Assembly: GCA_025526915.1 (NCBI GenBank)
Contig: JAHLKH010000053.1
Location: 1-64,000 of the forward strand
Direction of reading: 5' to 3'
DNA: 64,000 nt
DNA from: Entophlyctis helioformis
Taxonomy: Eukaryota; Chytridiomycota; Chytridiomycetes; Chytridiales; Chytriomycetaceae
In this document: positions 22,236 to 36,889 of the stretch, in pieces
Position numbering within the stretch: position 1 is the stretch's first letter
Layout: the number at the start of each line of letters is the position of its first letter
Notes under the pieces: model-generated
Databases searched by the model: none
What the model was told of the DNA's origin: nothing
The model's input: only the letters and a program-made list of their open reading frames with translations
Program-made: the position numbers and the translations under genes

Positions 22236-25200
22236 TTAGCCCGTCACCAACGGAGCGTTGGTGCTGGGCAGCGACGGGGCTGCGTCATGAACGGTGGCCG
22301 TGGGAGAGGTCGCACGTGTGTTGGGCGGCACCTCCACTGGCAGCGCAGAGGGCGTGCCAGACGGCGAGCTGGCAGACGACGATCCAATCCCGCTGGTGTT
22401 CCCGGCGAGCGTCTCGGCATGGAGGAGCGAAAAGATGTCAAACCAGTACTCGGCAGCCTGCACCGTGTCGAACATGATGTCCATGTAGGTCTCGTCGTTG
22501 ATGCGTATGTTGCATCGCAGCTGTTCGGGATCGTGAAAGTCGCTCGACAGCAGCTGGAGGCGAAGCAAACACAGCGTCTCGACAGTCTGCAAGACAGAGA
22601 CAAGTGCGTCAGTCACGACAATGCTTTCAAGCGCATCCTTGGCTGCAAGCCGGCGTGCTTACCAGCTCGCGGTCCATCTGGCGACCTTGGAGCACCATGA
22701 TCCGCACGCTTGGCACAAAGACAACGACGCGCTGTTGCCAAGGCGACATGAAACTGGAAAGCATGCCTTGCCGGACGTAGATGGCGTGCCGAGGCAGTCC
22801 CAGAAGCTGCAGGTTGGCCAGGGCAAGCGGCGTGTTGGGTCCACCAAACATTTCGTCGTCGAGCCCGTCGCTCATATCCACATTAGACGCGGTCGTGTCT
22901 GGCGATCCCGTGCCCTGGCCTTGTCTGCGGCCATCATTACCTCGCAGTCGTTGCTGCTGCTGTTGCTGTTGTGGTTGCTGTTGCTGCTGATGATGATGCA
23001 AAGCAATCGCAGGAATGCCACCACCACCACCGGCTGCCGGCGGTGCTCTCGTTCCGCTCGATCCAGCACGCGGCATGCCCAGCACACCGCCATTCCGCAC
23101 ACGAAGGACGTCCAGGACAGCCAGCCACTTGGGTCCAAACACCATGCCAAAGATCGTGGCTGAGAACATGAATACAGACAGGCTCCGCAGCACAAACGGG
23201 ATCTGCAGTCCAAGCGACTTGAACGACGACACGGGAATGGTGGCAAGGACCCAGGGCAGACAGCCGACGAGCGCAAGCATGATGTTTTGGCGCTCCTTGA
23301 ACCGGCGGTGAAGGTGGCGGTACGTGAACGCGTGGTAGATGCCAAAGAGGAGCACGGATCCGTTGAAGATGTTGCTTGCAGTCCAGAAGAGGGTATTGGA
23401 GAAGATATTGGAGGAGTCGCAAGTGGCGTATGCAGACAATTCCGAGAGATATACAACGACAGGTGCCATGGGCTTCAGGACGGCCCACAGAAAGACAGAC
23501 GCGACGTTGATGGCCAGATGCGCGCCGACGCACAGATACAGCCACCACCATTTGAAGTTTTTGGCCAGCTGAGGGGGAGCCACGGATACCTCGTGTCAGT
23601 GTCGGGACAGTCAAGATCTGTGGGGGCATCGGCATGGATCAGTGTACCTTGGGGTTGCTGCATGTGATGGCCGTGCGCCAGTTGTGTGCAACTAGCGTGC
23701 CGACCGTGAGCGTGAATCCAACCAAGAGCAATGACGGCTGGAGAATGCATCGCAGGGTCGTTGGAGGGCCAATATAGTTCACGATGCTGACCCACATTGT
23801 GGCAATGCCTGCGAGGACAAGCGACAGACAGTGGATATCCGACTCTCTGAAGGCGTCGTGATTAAAGTAGCGCACGATCATGAAGGCTGTTGTGATGGTG
23901 AACAGCATGCCTGCCATGTTGAGTGCCAAAAAGATCCCTGTCGTGAGATCACTCCACTGAATGTACATGGCACCTGTGGAGTTGGCCATGGCGCGATCGT
24001 CAGCCAAGGGCCGCCAAGCCAACTGAGAGATGGATGGCGATACACCAAGACATACTGCCGGAATAGGTGCCGAGAATCTTGCTGGTTGTCAGGACCAGCG
24101 TGCGAAAGAGCGAGTCCAGGTTGATCTTGCCAATCAGAAAGTTGTGAACTGCGTGCAGGAGCGTGGCAATGCTGATGAGTATTGCGCAGTGTCTGGCCTG
24201 GCAGCAGAGACACGCTAAAGAAGTACCATTCTGGTAGATGAGCGGCGAGAACAGGCTAAGGTAGTTGGGCGACACCACACTGGACGGTCGCACGGCGATG
24301 GTGATGTTGCTGAACAGAGGACAGACAATGACCTCGCAGATCTCCGTGTCGTTGTAGAGCGACGTGATGGTGGGCAGGATGCTGTGTGCAACTGCGCGTG
24401 CCTTCTGGACAGGTGCCGATGTCAAGAACTTGAGGACCTGGACAGCAGCCGTCAAATTGCCGACATTCTTGGGGATGGCCATGTGCCAGCCGCCCAGTGT
24501 CGATGCGTGCGTATTGGGACTGCTGCCAATCATCTGGCACGGTGCATAACCAGCAGTGTCAGCACTAATGAGCCATCACGGCATGACATGAGCGAGATGT
24601 GCAGTATCGCGAGCAATCCAACAGTCTTGCTTGCCTTGGTGACGTTCCATGTGAAGCTGACGTTGAGCAGGCGTGTGTCTTTGATGACATAGGGCCAGCT
24701 GCGCAGAAAGAGCGTGTTGCCTGCAGCCCACGACAGGAACGAAGCCTTTTCGTCAAAGAACAGATGTGCCTGCGGGATGATGTCTGGCACCATTTGTTGG
24801 AGGCGTTGCAGAAACGCGCGCATGGGTGGCTGGCCAAGAAGCACCTCTTTGGTGACTGGGTTGATCATGTCCGGAATGCCCAGGCCAGCCAGCCATTCCT
24901 GAAACTGCTTGGACGGCATCAGAGGTCGGGTCAGATTGTGCCAGACCGACAACAGCCTGGACTGGCAGCACCCACGTTGCATGTCAAACCCTCGTAGTCG
25001 TTAAACTGTCCAGAGTATCCAGCCAAGCCCGGGTTGATTGCGCGCTCTCCAGCCAGCACTGTCTGTGCCATAGACTCGAGCTCCGTCCAAGTCTGCGGAG
25101 GCTGCTTGAATCCGTACTTGGCAAGCACTGTCCGTGGCCGGGATTGGACTGGTAAGCAAGTCTGGCCATCCATGCAGGCCAGAAGGATGAGAGCGAGCCA

Positions 25201-26227
25201 AACCCACGATCTGTGCGATAGTAGAGCAAGCCAAAGTCGGCATAAAAGGGAATGGACACAAGGCTGCCATTGACCACGTTGGCCGCCAGCGTCATGGGCA
25301 TGAATGGGTCCAGATCCGGCTTGGTGAAGAACGGCGACAGATCCGCGAGGTAGTGCGCGTAGTCGCCTGTCCAGATGATATCGATCATGACAATGTCGTA
25401 GTTGGTTCTGCCTGGCACGAGGTAGTTGTTGAGCAGCAGAACGCCGTAGTCTGTGCTAGTGACGTCCGAGTCGATCATGTCGATGATGATGTCGATGCCC
25501 GACTGTTCCGACCTGGCGAGACCAAGGTAGCCGAGTCAGCCGCTGCCTGCCATTCACGGACACAAGGACACGTGATGACCAGAGCGCACAAGGCTGCGAA
25601 ATAGGCCGACGGCAGCTGGCTGCTTTCGGCCGGCTGCTGGCTGTGGGCCTAGCGGCCAGCCAGACAGAGCGAGGCAGAGCGAGGGGCTGGATGGGGCGAG
25701 CACGCACCAAGACTTTGTCAGGTTGGTGAGCACTGCCAGCTCGCTTTTGGCCGTGCTTGCCGCAAACATGAGCACATTGATGGTCGGCCGCACTGCGGGA
25801 CCACGCTTGGTGTGAACCTGGCGACTCGCCGGTGCCAGTGTGTGTATGATCGGCAGCGGCCGGCGATGCTGCTCTGGCTGCTCTTGCAGCCGCGCTCCTG
25901 TGTCCACGGCTGCTGTTGCGGCTACCGCTGCGGCTACTGCTGTGATGTCGGCTTGCCGTTGCTCGAGCGCACTCGCCGCTTGCAATTGGTGGAGCGGCTG
26001 TTGTGGGTCTGTCCACGGCAACGAGGCGTGCACATGTCAGAGAGGGACGGACAAACAGATGCGCACAGGCAGGCTGGACGGCACGGGATCGGCGACGACA
26101 TACGGCGATGTGCAGCAGCCATGCGCAGCGACTGCGGGCCGGTGAGCAGGCACCATGCCGACAGCAGCACCAGCAGCAGCGCCAGCAGCCGAGGTCCCAG
26201 CCGTCGCAACAATCCAGCTGTACACAT
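22236..26227 (-). CDS. Class C-type GPCR with bacterial-type solute-binding ectodomain
   Basis: Ten exons (26227-26104, 26008-25708, 25512-25208, 25127-24976, 24904-24635, 24533-24227, 24148-24056, 23973-23648, 23568-22663, 22586-22236) join in phase to 1,044 residues. A signal peptide (LLALLLVLLSAWCLL) leads to an extracellular region at about 115-510. This resembles family-1 extracellular sugar-binding proteins of bacterial ABC importers: IVMIDIIWTGDYAHYLADLS, IPFYADFGLLYYRTD, YEGLTCN then FQEWLAG, and ASTLGGWHMAIPKN. Seven helices follow (about 526-790) with class C GPCR features: Cys at the top of TM3 and in loop 2, NWR after TM3, and an ending of FGPKWL. The tail has a Gln/His run and a folded-looking end. 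It probably senses a small ligand and signals through G proteins. Intron 5 is GC-AG. No frame breaks. Confidence 0.85.
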
Positions 26228-26494
26228 GCGATTGGCAGTCGAGATTTGACTTTGTGGAGGTGAAATGCACCGATGTGGCATTGTGTCGAAGCAGCGTTGA
26301 AGAGAGGATGGGCGAGGACATGGCAAGATCACAGCTCACAGTATGGCGAGGATGAGCATGGGTCGCAAGGATGGCTTTTAGTCGAACGATACGAGGAGAA
26401 TGTGGATCATCAGAAGAGATTAGAGGGGGGGGTGGCTCCCAAAGGGTGCTGAAGACGAACAATCAACAGAGAAGGTGGAGGGGATCAAGGGATA

Positions 26495-28157
26495 TTAGAC
26501 GTTCCAAGAATGCTCAAAGGCGACCAGCTGCGAGATGAGCTGGACGTTGGGCGAGATGTGCGGCGACTGCTCCTTGACGTAAGCGTAGGCATCTTGGAAG
26601 CCCATGCGCTGCGACTTCATGACATAGGCGATGATGAGCGCAGCGGAGCGCGAGACACCCTGCTGGCAGTGGACCAGCACCTTGAGGCCGCGGCCACGCG
26701 CAGTGTGGATCAGGTCCAGCGCTGTTTCCAGCGACGGCCCCAAGTCTTGGTTGTGTGCCCATGCAAACTTGTAGTACTGGATGCCGTTGTGTTGTGCGTC
26801 GGTGGGCACAGCGCCGGCCAGGATCTGAGAGGCAGATGCAGACGACGGGTGCGACGATGTGGGTGCTGCTGATGCTGTCGTTGATGCTGATGCTGATGCT
26901 GACAGGAGTGATGCTGCGTGCGTGTCTGCGAGTGCGGCGGAGCTTGCGCCAGCGGAGCCGGCGGAGAAAAATGTGGGAGTTGTCTCTGGCGTTGCGGTCG
27001 CAGCGGATGAGATTGCCGAGAGCGGTGGCTGCGCAGGCTTGAACGCGTTGGCCGGCGGGAAGGAGGATGAGGAGGAGGACGGCGACGACAGAGGGAGCGA
27101 GCCTGGTGCAAGGGGGTGCGCGGACATTGGTGCAGATGAAGGAGCGGTGGAAGAGGAGCCAGGACGAACGGGGCGGTCGCCGACAAGGGCGGCGCAGAGG
27201 CGGACGCCGTGGACGAGCAGAAGGTCGATGGCGTCTCGGGCACGACGGGGCTTCTGGCACTGGCGAAGCTGGCGAAGCTGGCGAAGCTGGGGCCGGTGCT
27301 GCTGGCGGGCAGGCCGGTGTGCGGCTGCGGGTGGTTGTAGAGGGCCGCAGACGGCGAGGCAGCCGACGATGCAGACGAAGACGCGGCCGACGCCAGATGC
27401 GGCTGCTGGGGGCGTGGGAAGAGGAACGGGCTGTGCTGGCGCTGCTGCTGGATCGACTGGATGTGGGCGGGCAGCTGGGCGGTCATGGGCGAGTCGTTGA
27501 ACAGCGAGTAGGCGGACGTGGGCGAGACGGGCGACATGCGCTCGACGGTGTTGGTGTGTGTCGGAGCGGCCGCCCTGTGCAGCACGCCATTGCCGCCCAT
27601 GCCGCCCATGCTGCTTGTGTCGGCGGCCACAGCCATGGCATCAGCCGCAGAGCCCTGCATGGCCGCAGCCGCAGTCGGAGCGGGTTGGCCGCAACCACAA
27701 TGTCAAGCTCTTGTGCAACGTTGATGACGACCTGGATGCCGATGCTGGCCAAGATGTGAGGATTGGAGGCGATCGTTGCGCAGCCCAGGTGCAGGCTGCC
27801 TGTGCCGGGGAAGATGACGGCGGGGCCGTGGGCGTAGGGGCTCTCGGTCAGGCTGCTGTAGCCGGCGCCGGCGCCCTCTGCGGCATTCGCAGCGTCGTAG
27901 AAGCCCGCTCCAACGCCTGGCCGTCCAAGGTGCAGCGCTGCGGTGCGCGGCCCGCTGGCCGGCAGCGACGCCGCCTTGGCAGTGTTGATGGCGAGCGACA
28001 GCTTGGGCTTGGTCTTTGCGGCCGGCCGCTGCAGGGGGGATGCGGCCGCAGGGGCTGCAGAGCCTGCAGACGCTGCAGATGCGTCGCCGGCAGCGGTGCC
28101 GATGCGCAGGCCAAGCCCAGCGCCCAGCCGTCTTGATGCAAGAGCGGGTCTGTCCAT
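26495..28157 (-). CDS. Dual-specificity protein phosphatase
   Basis: The C-terminal exon carries the phosphatase signature VHCQQGVSRSA (HCxxGxxRS, catalytic Cys and Arg) followed by LIIAYVMKSQRMGFQDAYAYV, typical of MAPK-phosphatase-like enzymes that remove phosphate from Tyr and Ser/Thr. The N-terminal part starts at ATG 28157 (MDRPALASRRLGAG) and ends in IGIQVVINVAQELD, the usual strand before the catalytic half. Between these two halves of the domain lies an unusually long disordered Ser/Ala/Pro/Gln-rich insert (about 27670-26840). Joining the parts needs frame changes near 27670 and 27150, through unidentified introns or missing bases, so the exon structure is provisional. The stop codon is at 26495. 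Confidence 0.7.
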
Positions 28158-31390
<3,233 letters not shown>

Positions 31391-31587
31391 GCTGGCTTTG
31401 TGAGTCGCGTGCGAAATGCACTCGCTACGGAAAACGACACGAAACGCTGCGGATGACGTCGCATCTTCTGCATCACGCCGCCATCATTCCCTCGAAAAAA
31501 ACGGCAAACAGCGCCGTGATACACTTGTTCATTGAACGGCATCTAATGACAGTCATGCCAACAGCCCGACTGCAGACACCGGCCCGC

Positions 31588-33923
31588 TCAATCGTCTTCG
31601 GCATCGTCCTCGTCCACGTACTCGCTGGTCAATGCGTTGCCCTTCTTTGCCATAAGCTGCCTGAGGTTGGTGAGAGTGTACTGGATGATGTCTGCAACAC
31701 GAGCCACGACAGTCAGTTCTCACAACGTTGGCACACAAGACAGCGCGAGCCAGACAGCAGCTTACCAGAAAACGAGAGTTGATTCCGCACTTCCTCGGGA
31801 ATATGAGATTGTAGCTTGGACCAGCGCTGGCGGTACATTTGCGACGTCCACGGCTCGTTGGGCATGAGCAGCGCATCCCAAATGACTTCAGAGTCGTCTG
31901 CGGCTGCCGAACACATCGTGAGCATACGTGTCAGCATATCCGCTGTTTCCCGGAATCCCATTCGCGTCTTGGGCTCTTCTCCTTTGCGGCGAATAATGTC
32001 CGTGTTCCTGCCATCCAGAGAGCGATCGTGAGTGGGACTGGTCAATGGGCCCATCGTCGCCCGCCTGGCAGCGTGTCGGGACATGCCATTACAGAGCAGC
32101 CACGTACCACTTGGCTCGGCATTGATTGTCGGTACGCGTGCCGACCTTTGCAGCAGCCTCGGTCCAAAAGTTGATTTTGCGAACATCGGTGATTCCCTCT
32201 CGCGCCATAATCTCGTTCATGGCCTTGATCAGCAGCGCCGATTCCTCGTCGGTCCATCGTCCGCCATTGACCTCGCCCGTTGCCACCTGCAGCTTCTTCC
32301 ACCGCGCCTTGACGTCCGACAGCCCCAGCTCGCGCTCAATCTCTTTCCATCTCTGGCCCTTGGTCTCAACCAGATGGAGGAGAGCCGCGTCTTCTTCCGG
32401 TGTCCATCGCCGACGGTCGGTGCGGTTGAGAGAGTATGCGCGCGACATGAACCAGTAGACTTGGTCGACAGAGCGGTTGACGGCCGACGCCTCGCGCACA
32501 GCGGCAATAAATCCCGAGTACTTGTTGTCGCTGTACGGGTTTCGAGGAGCAAAGGCGGTGTCTGCATCGGCACCGTTCTTGATCTTGGTGCGGCGATGGA
32601 TAAGATAATGCAGGTCTTCGCGAGGGATGCCGTTCTCGGCCAGGTACGCGTCCACGGCCGTGTCGATGCGTTTGCGCTCTTCACGAGTAAAGATGCCCTG
32701 GTTGTACGTCGCGCGGATGGCTGCCACGTCCTTTGCATTCAGTTCGCTGCGGTACTGAGAGGATAGCACACGGCTGTCGAGAGAGGGATCCACCGCTCGG
32801 ATCTTGACTGCAACGGGAGTGACTGGAGTGACAGCTGTGGTGGGCATCGGAATGAGCATAGCTGCTGGCACGGGCGGAAGGAGGTTGGCCGCAGATGAAG
32901 ACGAAGCGACTGCCGGTGTTGCAATGGCTGTCGGTGCATTGCTGCGCGTCGCGCGAGTCTTGGCTGGTTGTTGGGTTGCAGCAACAGTCGGAGCAGGCGT
33001 CTTCGCCTTGGCGATCGAGCGAGTCGATCTGGCATTGCGGCCGACGCAGCAGCCTTGTGCGCAGAGCCAGAGACTGCAGCGGCGGCAGCAGCGGCAGCAG
33101 CCGCCTCGAGGTCGTCGGTCGAGGCAGACGCGTGGCAGGCATGAACGCTGCCGCAGCGGCAGCAGCAGCGGCAGCAATCGCAGAGGCCGCATGACTGGGA
33201 TCGGTGCCCGCGCCTGTGTGAGCGGCGCAGCAGCCGCCAGCACGTTCTGCAGCGCCACGCTCTGCTCCTGCGTCATGCCCATGAACGTGTCGGCCACTGG
33301 GGAATGTGTGGCAACGTGGGCATTTGCGGCTGCGCAGTAAAGGCAGCGGCAGCAGCGGCGGCGCGGCAGCAGCAGCCATGGCAGCAGCAGGCGAAGTCGC
33401 CGTTGCGTTCGCATGGCCCGGCTGCTGCTGAACGGGGCGTCCTGCATTGGCGGCTGGGCGAGCGCTGGCGACGATGTCGTTGTCGCTGTCGTCCGAGTCT
33501 GGCACTTCTGGAAAGTCGAACACAACCGCGGGCTGCGGCTGCTGCAGTTGCTGCTGCAGCATGCTGGTCCGAGACATGCCGGCCCGAGGTGCAGCGACAG
33601 CCGCAGGCGGTGCAGAAGACGTCGCTGTCGTCGCTGCCGCAGACGCTGCCGGTGGGCAGAGCGCTGCGGGGCGTCGGCCTTGGACTTTGTTTTCTTTCTG
33701 CTTCCGTCGCCCTTGACGGTGCTGCCGGCCGGTGCTGCAGGTGCTGCCTGCGATGCAATCTGGGTCTTTGGCGGCGTATGCGTCTGGACCTGCGTCTGGA
33801 CGTGGTCTGGGCTTGCGCCTGGGCCTCCTTCTCGGCCCGCCTTGCCCGCTTGGCTGCCTTGCGAGCCGCCTTTTCAGCAGCAGCAGCCGCCGCAGCGTCG
33901 CGGTCGTGCGTGCGTTTCGTCAT
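31588..33923 (-). CDS. Reb1/TTF1-like Myb-domain DNA-binding factor
   Basis: Reads from ATG 33923 (MTKRTHDRDAAAAAAAEKAA), a basic Ala-rich start, to a stop at 31588. The conserved part lies between 32800 and 31690: a helical segment (ERKRIDTAVDAYLAENGI) followed by Myb/SANT repeats (RRRWTPEEDAALLHLVETKG, NGGRWTDEESALLIKAMNEI, NFWTEAAAKVG, TDNQCRAKW). The final exons (32007-31766 and 31691-31588) join in phase and end in an acidic tail. This layout matches the Reb1/TTF-I group, which binds rDNA terminators and promoters in the nucleus. The N-terminal half is Ala/Pro-rich and changes frame about seven times, always with one base missing, between 33800 and 33020, so that part of the model is weak. 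Confidence 0.75.
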
Positions 33924-34093
33924 TCTCTGGCCAGCGCATCATGCCGTGGGCAACGAGTCAGCAGCCCGCATGCACGGCCAGTGGGCGACGCACATCGGCA
34001 AGCACGCCATGCCGCCAACCTGCAAGACTGTGACTGTCGAGCCGATCGGGACATCTCTGGCTCGACAATCGACGTAGAAATGTCTGGATCGAA

Positions 34094-34141
34094 CACGTGT
34101 CACGTGACACACCACGTGACTAGATTGCAGGGCGGGCCAAT
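34094..34141. promoter_or_regulatory. Three CACGTG boxes and a CCAAT box
   Basis: CACGTG occurs at 34094-34099, 34101-34106 and 34113-34118, followed by CCAAT at 34137-34141, upstream of the minus-strand Reb1-like gene that starts at 33923. A reverse CCAAT (ATTGG) lies near 34210. CACGTG is the core site for bHLH factors such as Cbf1/USF, and CCAAT for the Hap/NF-Y complex. The clustering is seen in the sequence; the regulatory role is inferred. Confidence 0.5.
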
Positions 34142-34411
34142 CAGAACGAGAGAATCGAGGGACAGGCAATTCTGTGTTTCCCCATAGAAAACCTTGCGCC
34201 GGCACCTGATTGGTCGGCTGGTTTGCCTCGAATTTTGTTCAATTTGGCATCCAATTTCCAATCGTTTTGAATCCAATTTCATATTCTTGTCCGGATTCCC
34301 AGTCACTCTGAGCAGCCTGCAGTCGATGCTTCTCAAGTCGTGGTCGCTTTGGCGCTGGCTTGTGGACTGCTGAGCCTGTCCAAGGGCAGCAGTTGTTGCG
34401 TGTTGGTAGTT

Positions 34412-35996
34412 TCACGAAGAACTGTCCTGCATTTCCTGTTGCAGCTGTTGGCCTTCTGCGTCCAGGCGGCGCACTTGTGTGTGCTGCTGGGCTGCCTGCT
34501 GCAATGTCCGAACGGGCGACGTCACAGGCGACACAGACGCACTGGCATCTGCTGCTGCTGCTCTCTTCCGCTTGCTTGTCGCTCTTTGGCGGCTGGCTGT
34601 TGGCGTGGCAGCTACAGCAACGGCTGGCTGTCCAGGCTCGCCCGCAAGGTCCTTGCCGTCGTCGAGATTGTCAAGGCACACAGTGTCAACAGAGTCGCAA
34701 CTGTTGACAGCCATCGCACAAGAGGCAGACGAGCTCACCAATGAGGACGTGGATGGATCACTCGGCGTATCGTTGAGCTGCCGCGTATCGTCGAGCTGCT
34801 GTAAGGCATCGCACTTGGATTGATCTGACTTTGAGAACTGTGAGGCGATACACAGAGAATGCCTGCAGCAATTCTGCTCACTCATGTCAACCTCTATCCT
34901 GGCTGCCTTGGTGTAGACAGCATACTCTTTCTGGATGGGATTGCTGATGGATCCCCAGACAAAGATGTTGTATGATTTGTCATACGATGTGTATGTGCTG
35001 TTTGTGCAGTTAGTCTGCTGTGCGGTCAGTGCATACACATCCTATGAGAACATCCTACCGGCCTTTGCAGGATGGCTCAACAAGGAATCCGCGCTGCTTG
35101 ACGTCCATCGACCTGATCTTGAAGATGAGTTGCATCTGTCGTGCGGCTGACATGAACTCTTCCAGGTCTGACTTGTCATTCCGGCCCTTTCCAGTCCGCC
35201 GTAAACTGTCTCGCCACGCGTTAAACAGCTGTGTTGCATGCAATGGTTAGTGCTGATCGTCAAGGATAGTGTGTTGTCTGCATGCTTGTAAGCTTACTTG
35301 CTCTACGGGATAGGACGTAAGCGCGCGATCATACAGGTGCGTAAAGGTCGCTCCTTCTGGGACTGCAAACTCTGCTTTTGGATCAAGTGTCGCAAGCATG
35401 CCCAGATTCTGGTTGTTGGCTGCTGCAAAGACACTCGTCTCGGCAAACTGTCGTGTGAGGTTTGGGAGTGGATTGCACTGCTTATTGTGCGTTGTGGGTG
35501 ATCAGACTTACCTTGTGATGATCGCAGTACTTTGCATAGTGCTCAAGGAGTTGGAGGATGCTGTTCTTGAACGAGGGATCGGATGCAACGCCATGCATCA
35601 CAATGTCAGGATTGCTGGGATCTTTGAGGCACGGGAGCTTGACGAGAAGCTTGTCAATGTCTTTGAGAAGCACCAACAATACTTCACGGCCGCCAGGTTT
35701 CGCCTTGATGGCAAAAGCAGGGACGTTGTTGTTAAGTCATTTTGGCACGAAACTTGTCAGAACCAAGGGGATGCAAGACGCTTGGATGCATATGACGCCT
35801 TTACGCGGGCCGTCTGTGAGCTTGACGAGTGGCAGCAGCGAGTATATTTGGTTTTTCTAGTCCCCAGTGTCATGCTTTCGAATGAACCATTGTCGCAGTG
35901 GAAGCACAAGCTGTTGTCCAGAACCTTTCCTGTTGGGTCGATGGCCTGCGGGTCTGCTTGACTGGGAGCTGGCTCTGTGGTGGCTGCTGCGTCCAT
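34412..35996 (-). CDS. Unrecognised multi-exon gene beside the nuclease locus
   Basis: Supported exons include one ending at 35512 (FKNSILQLLEHYAKYCDHHK), 35447-35298 (50 codons, FAETSVFAAANNQN to SYPVEQ), one from 35228 (LFNAWRDSLRRTGKG, then DLEEFMSAARQMQLI) and a last one ending at 34412 with a basic patch (SKRKRAAAADAS) that looks like a nuclear localisation signal. A possible first exon starts at 35996 (MDAAATTEPAPSQ) and contains CFHC. Splicing between exons 1 and 2 and before the last exon is unresolved. The order of helices in the middle faintly resembles the C-terminal winged-helix part of origin recognition complex subunit 3, but this is too weak to name it. It is divergent from the PIN-Fanzor locus and could belong to the same element or be a host gene. 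Confidence 0.4.
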
Positions 35997-36889
35997 GTCG
36001 TCCTGCTGGTGCACAGCGGCATGTGGTGGCTGTTGCTCGTCCATTCCAACTCTGTCGCCAGAGCACCACTGCCACTGGTGGTGGGATCGCTGTGATTGGT
36101 CGAGCCCAGATCGTGTTGCGGCACTTGCCCAAATGTGCGCCATCAACAGCGAGCACAACACAGGCGACAACACAGCGGCAGCTGACAGGCAGATGGTTCC
36201 GACGGGCGGATGGTTCCGACGGGCACAATGGGCACAGGGAAGCGGGAGAACAAAGGCACCAACCAAGCTGGCGGAAAATTGGGCCAAGCTGCCACGTGGC
36301 AAGTGGATCTGATGCGATAATTGTGGATATGGGCGGCGCTGGGGTTTCTCCCATCCCGACAAACCTCGTTGCGCTTCGCACCACCAACGGCAGCTGACAG
36401 GTGTGTCTGTGTGTGTGTCTGTGTGTGTCTGTGTGTGCCTGCGTGCCTGCATGCCTGTTTGCGTGTGCGTGCGTGTGTGTGTGTGTGTGTGCGTGCGTGG
36501 GCGTGGGCGTGTGCGTGTGCATGTGCATGTGTTGGAGAGGGACGTGTGCATGCAGGCGCAACTGAGCGGCAGGCAGCAGGCTGCACCGATGCACTGCTGG
36601 AAGTAGAAGCGCTTGCTGGTACTGACCATCATGCTGTTCTATGCCCCTGCCTGCCACGCTCTTCACAGCCCAAGACCTCATCAGCCCACAACTGCCCCCT
36701 GCCCAAGACAACCAGCCCACAACTACCGCCTCATCAGCCGCCAGCCCACGACTGCCGCATCTTGCCAATCATAAGTCCCCACTGTTTCGCCGCTGCCGCC
36801 CATTCTGTTCCACCGCTGCCGCGTGCTTTCTTGCAGACACACTCTTCACTGCCACATGCTGACGCCCCCACCACTCGCCTCGACACAGC
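35997..36889. other. Divergent intergenic region with TG/CA repeats
   Basis: About 890 bases between the orphan minus-strand gene and the PIN-Fanzor locus. The stretch 36402-36540 is a degenerate TG dinucleotide repeat with embedded TGCG and TGCC units. Open frames across it are simple-sequence artefacts. No terminal inverted repeat matching the far end of the locus was recognised by eye. Confidence 0.4.

Noticed and set aside
22872..23456. Alternative frames across the receptor transmembrane exon
   Set aside because: The frame of the 23568-22663 exon gives hydrophobic helices and class C motifs; the others are shadows.
34412..35996. Naming the orphan gene as ORC3
   Set aside because: Only a loose similarity in helix order; no diagnostic residues.
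36402..36540. Possible gene or structured RNA in the TG/CA stretch
   Set aside because: Simple dinucleotide repeat; open frames on both strands are repeat artefacts.
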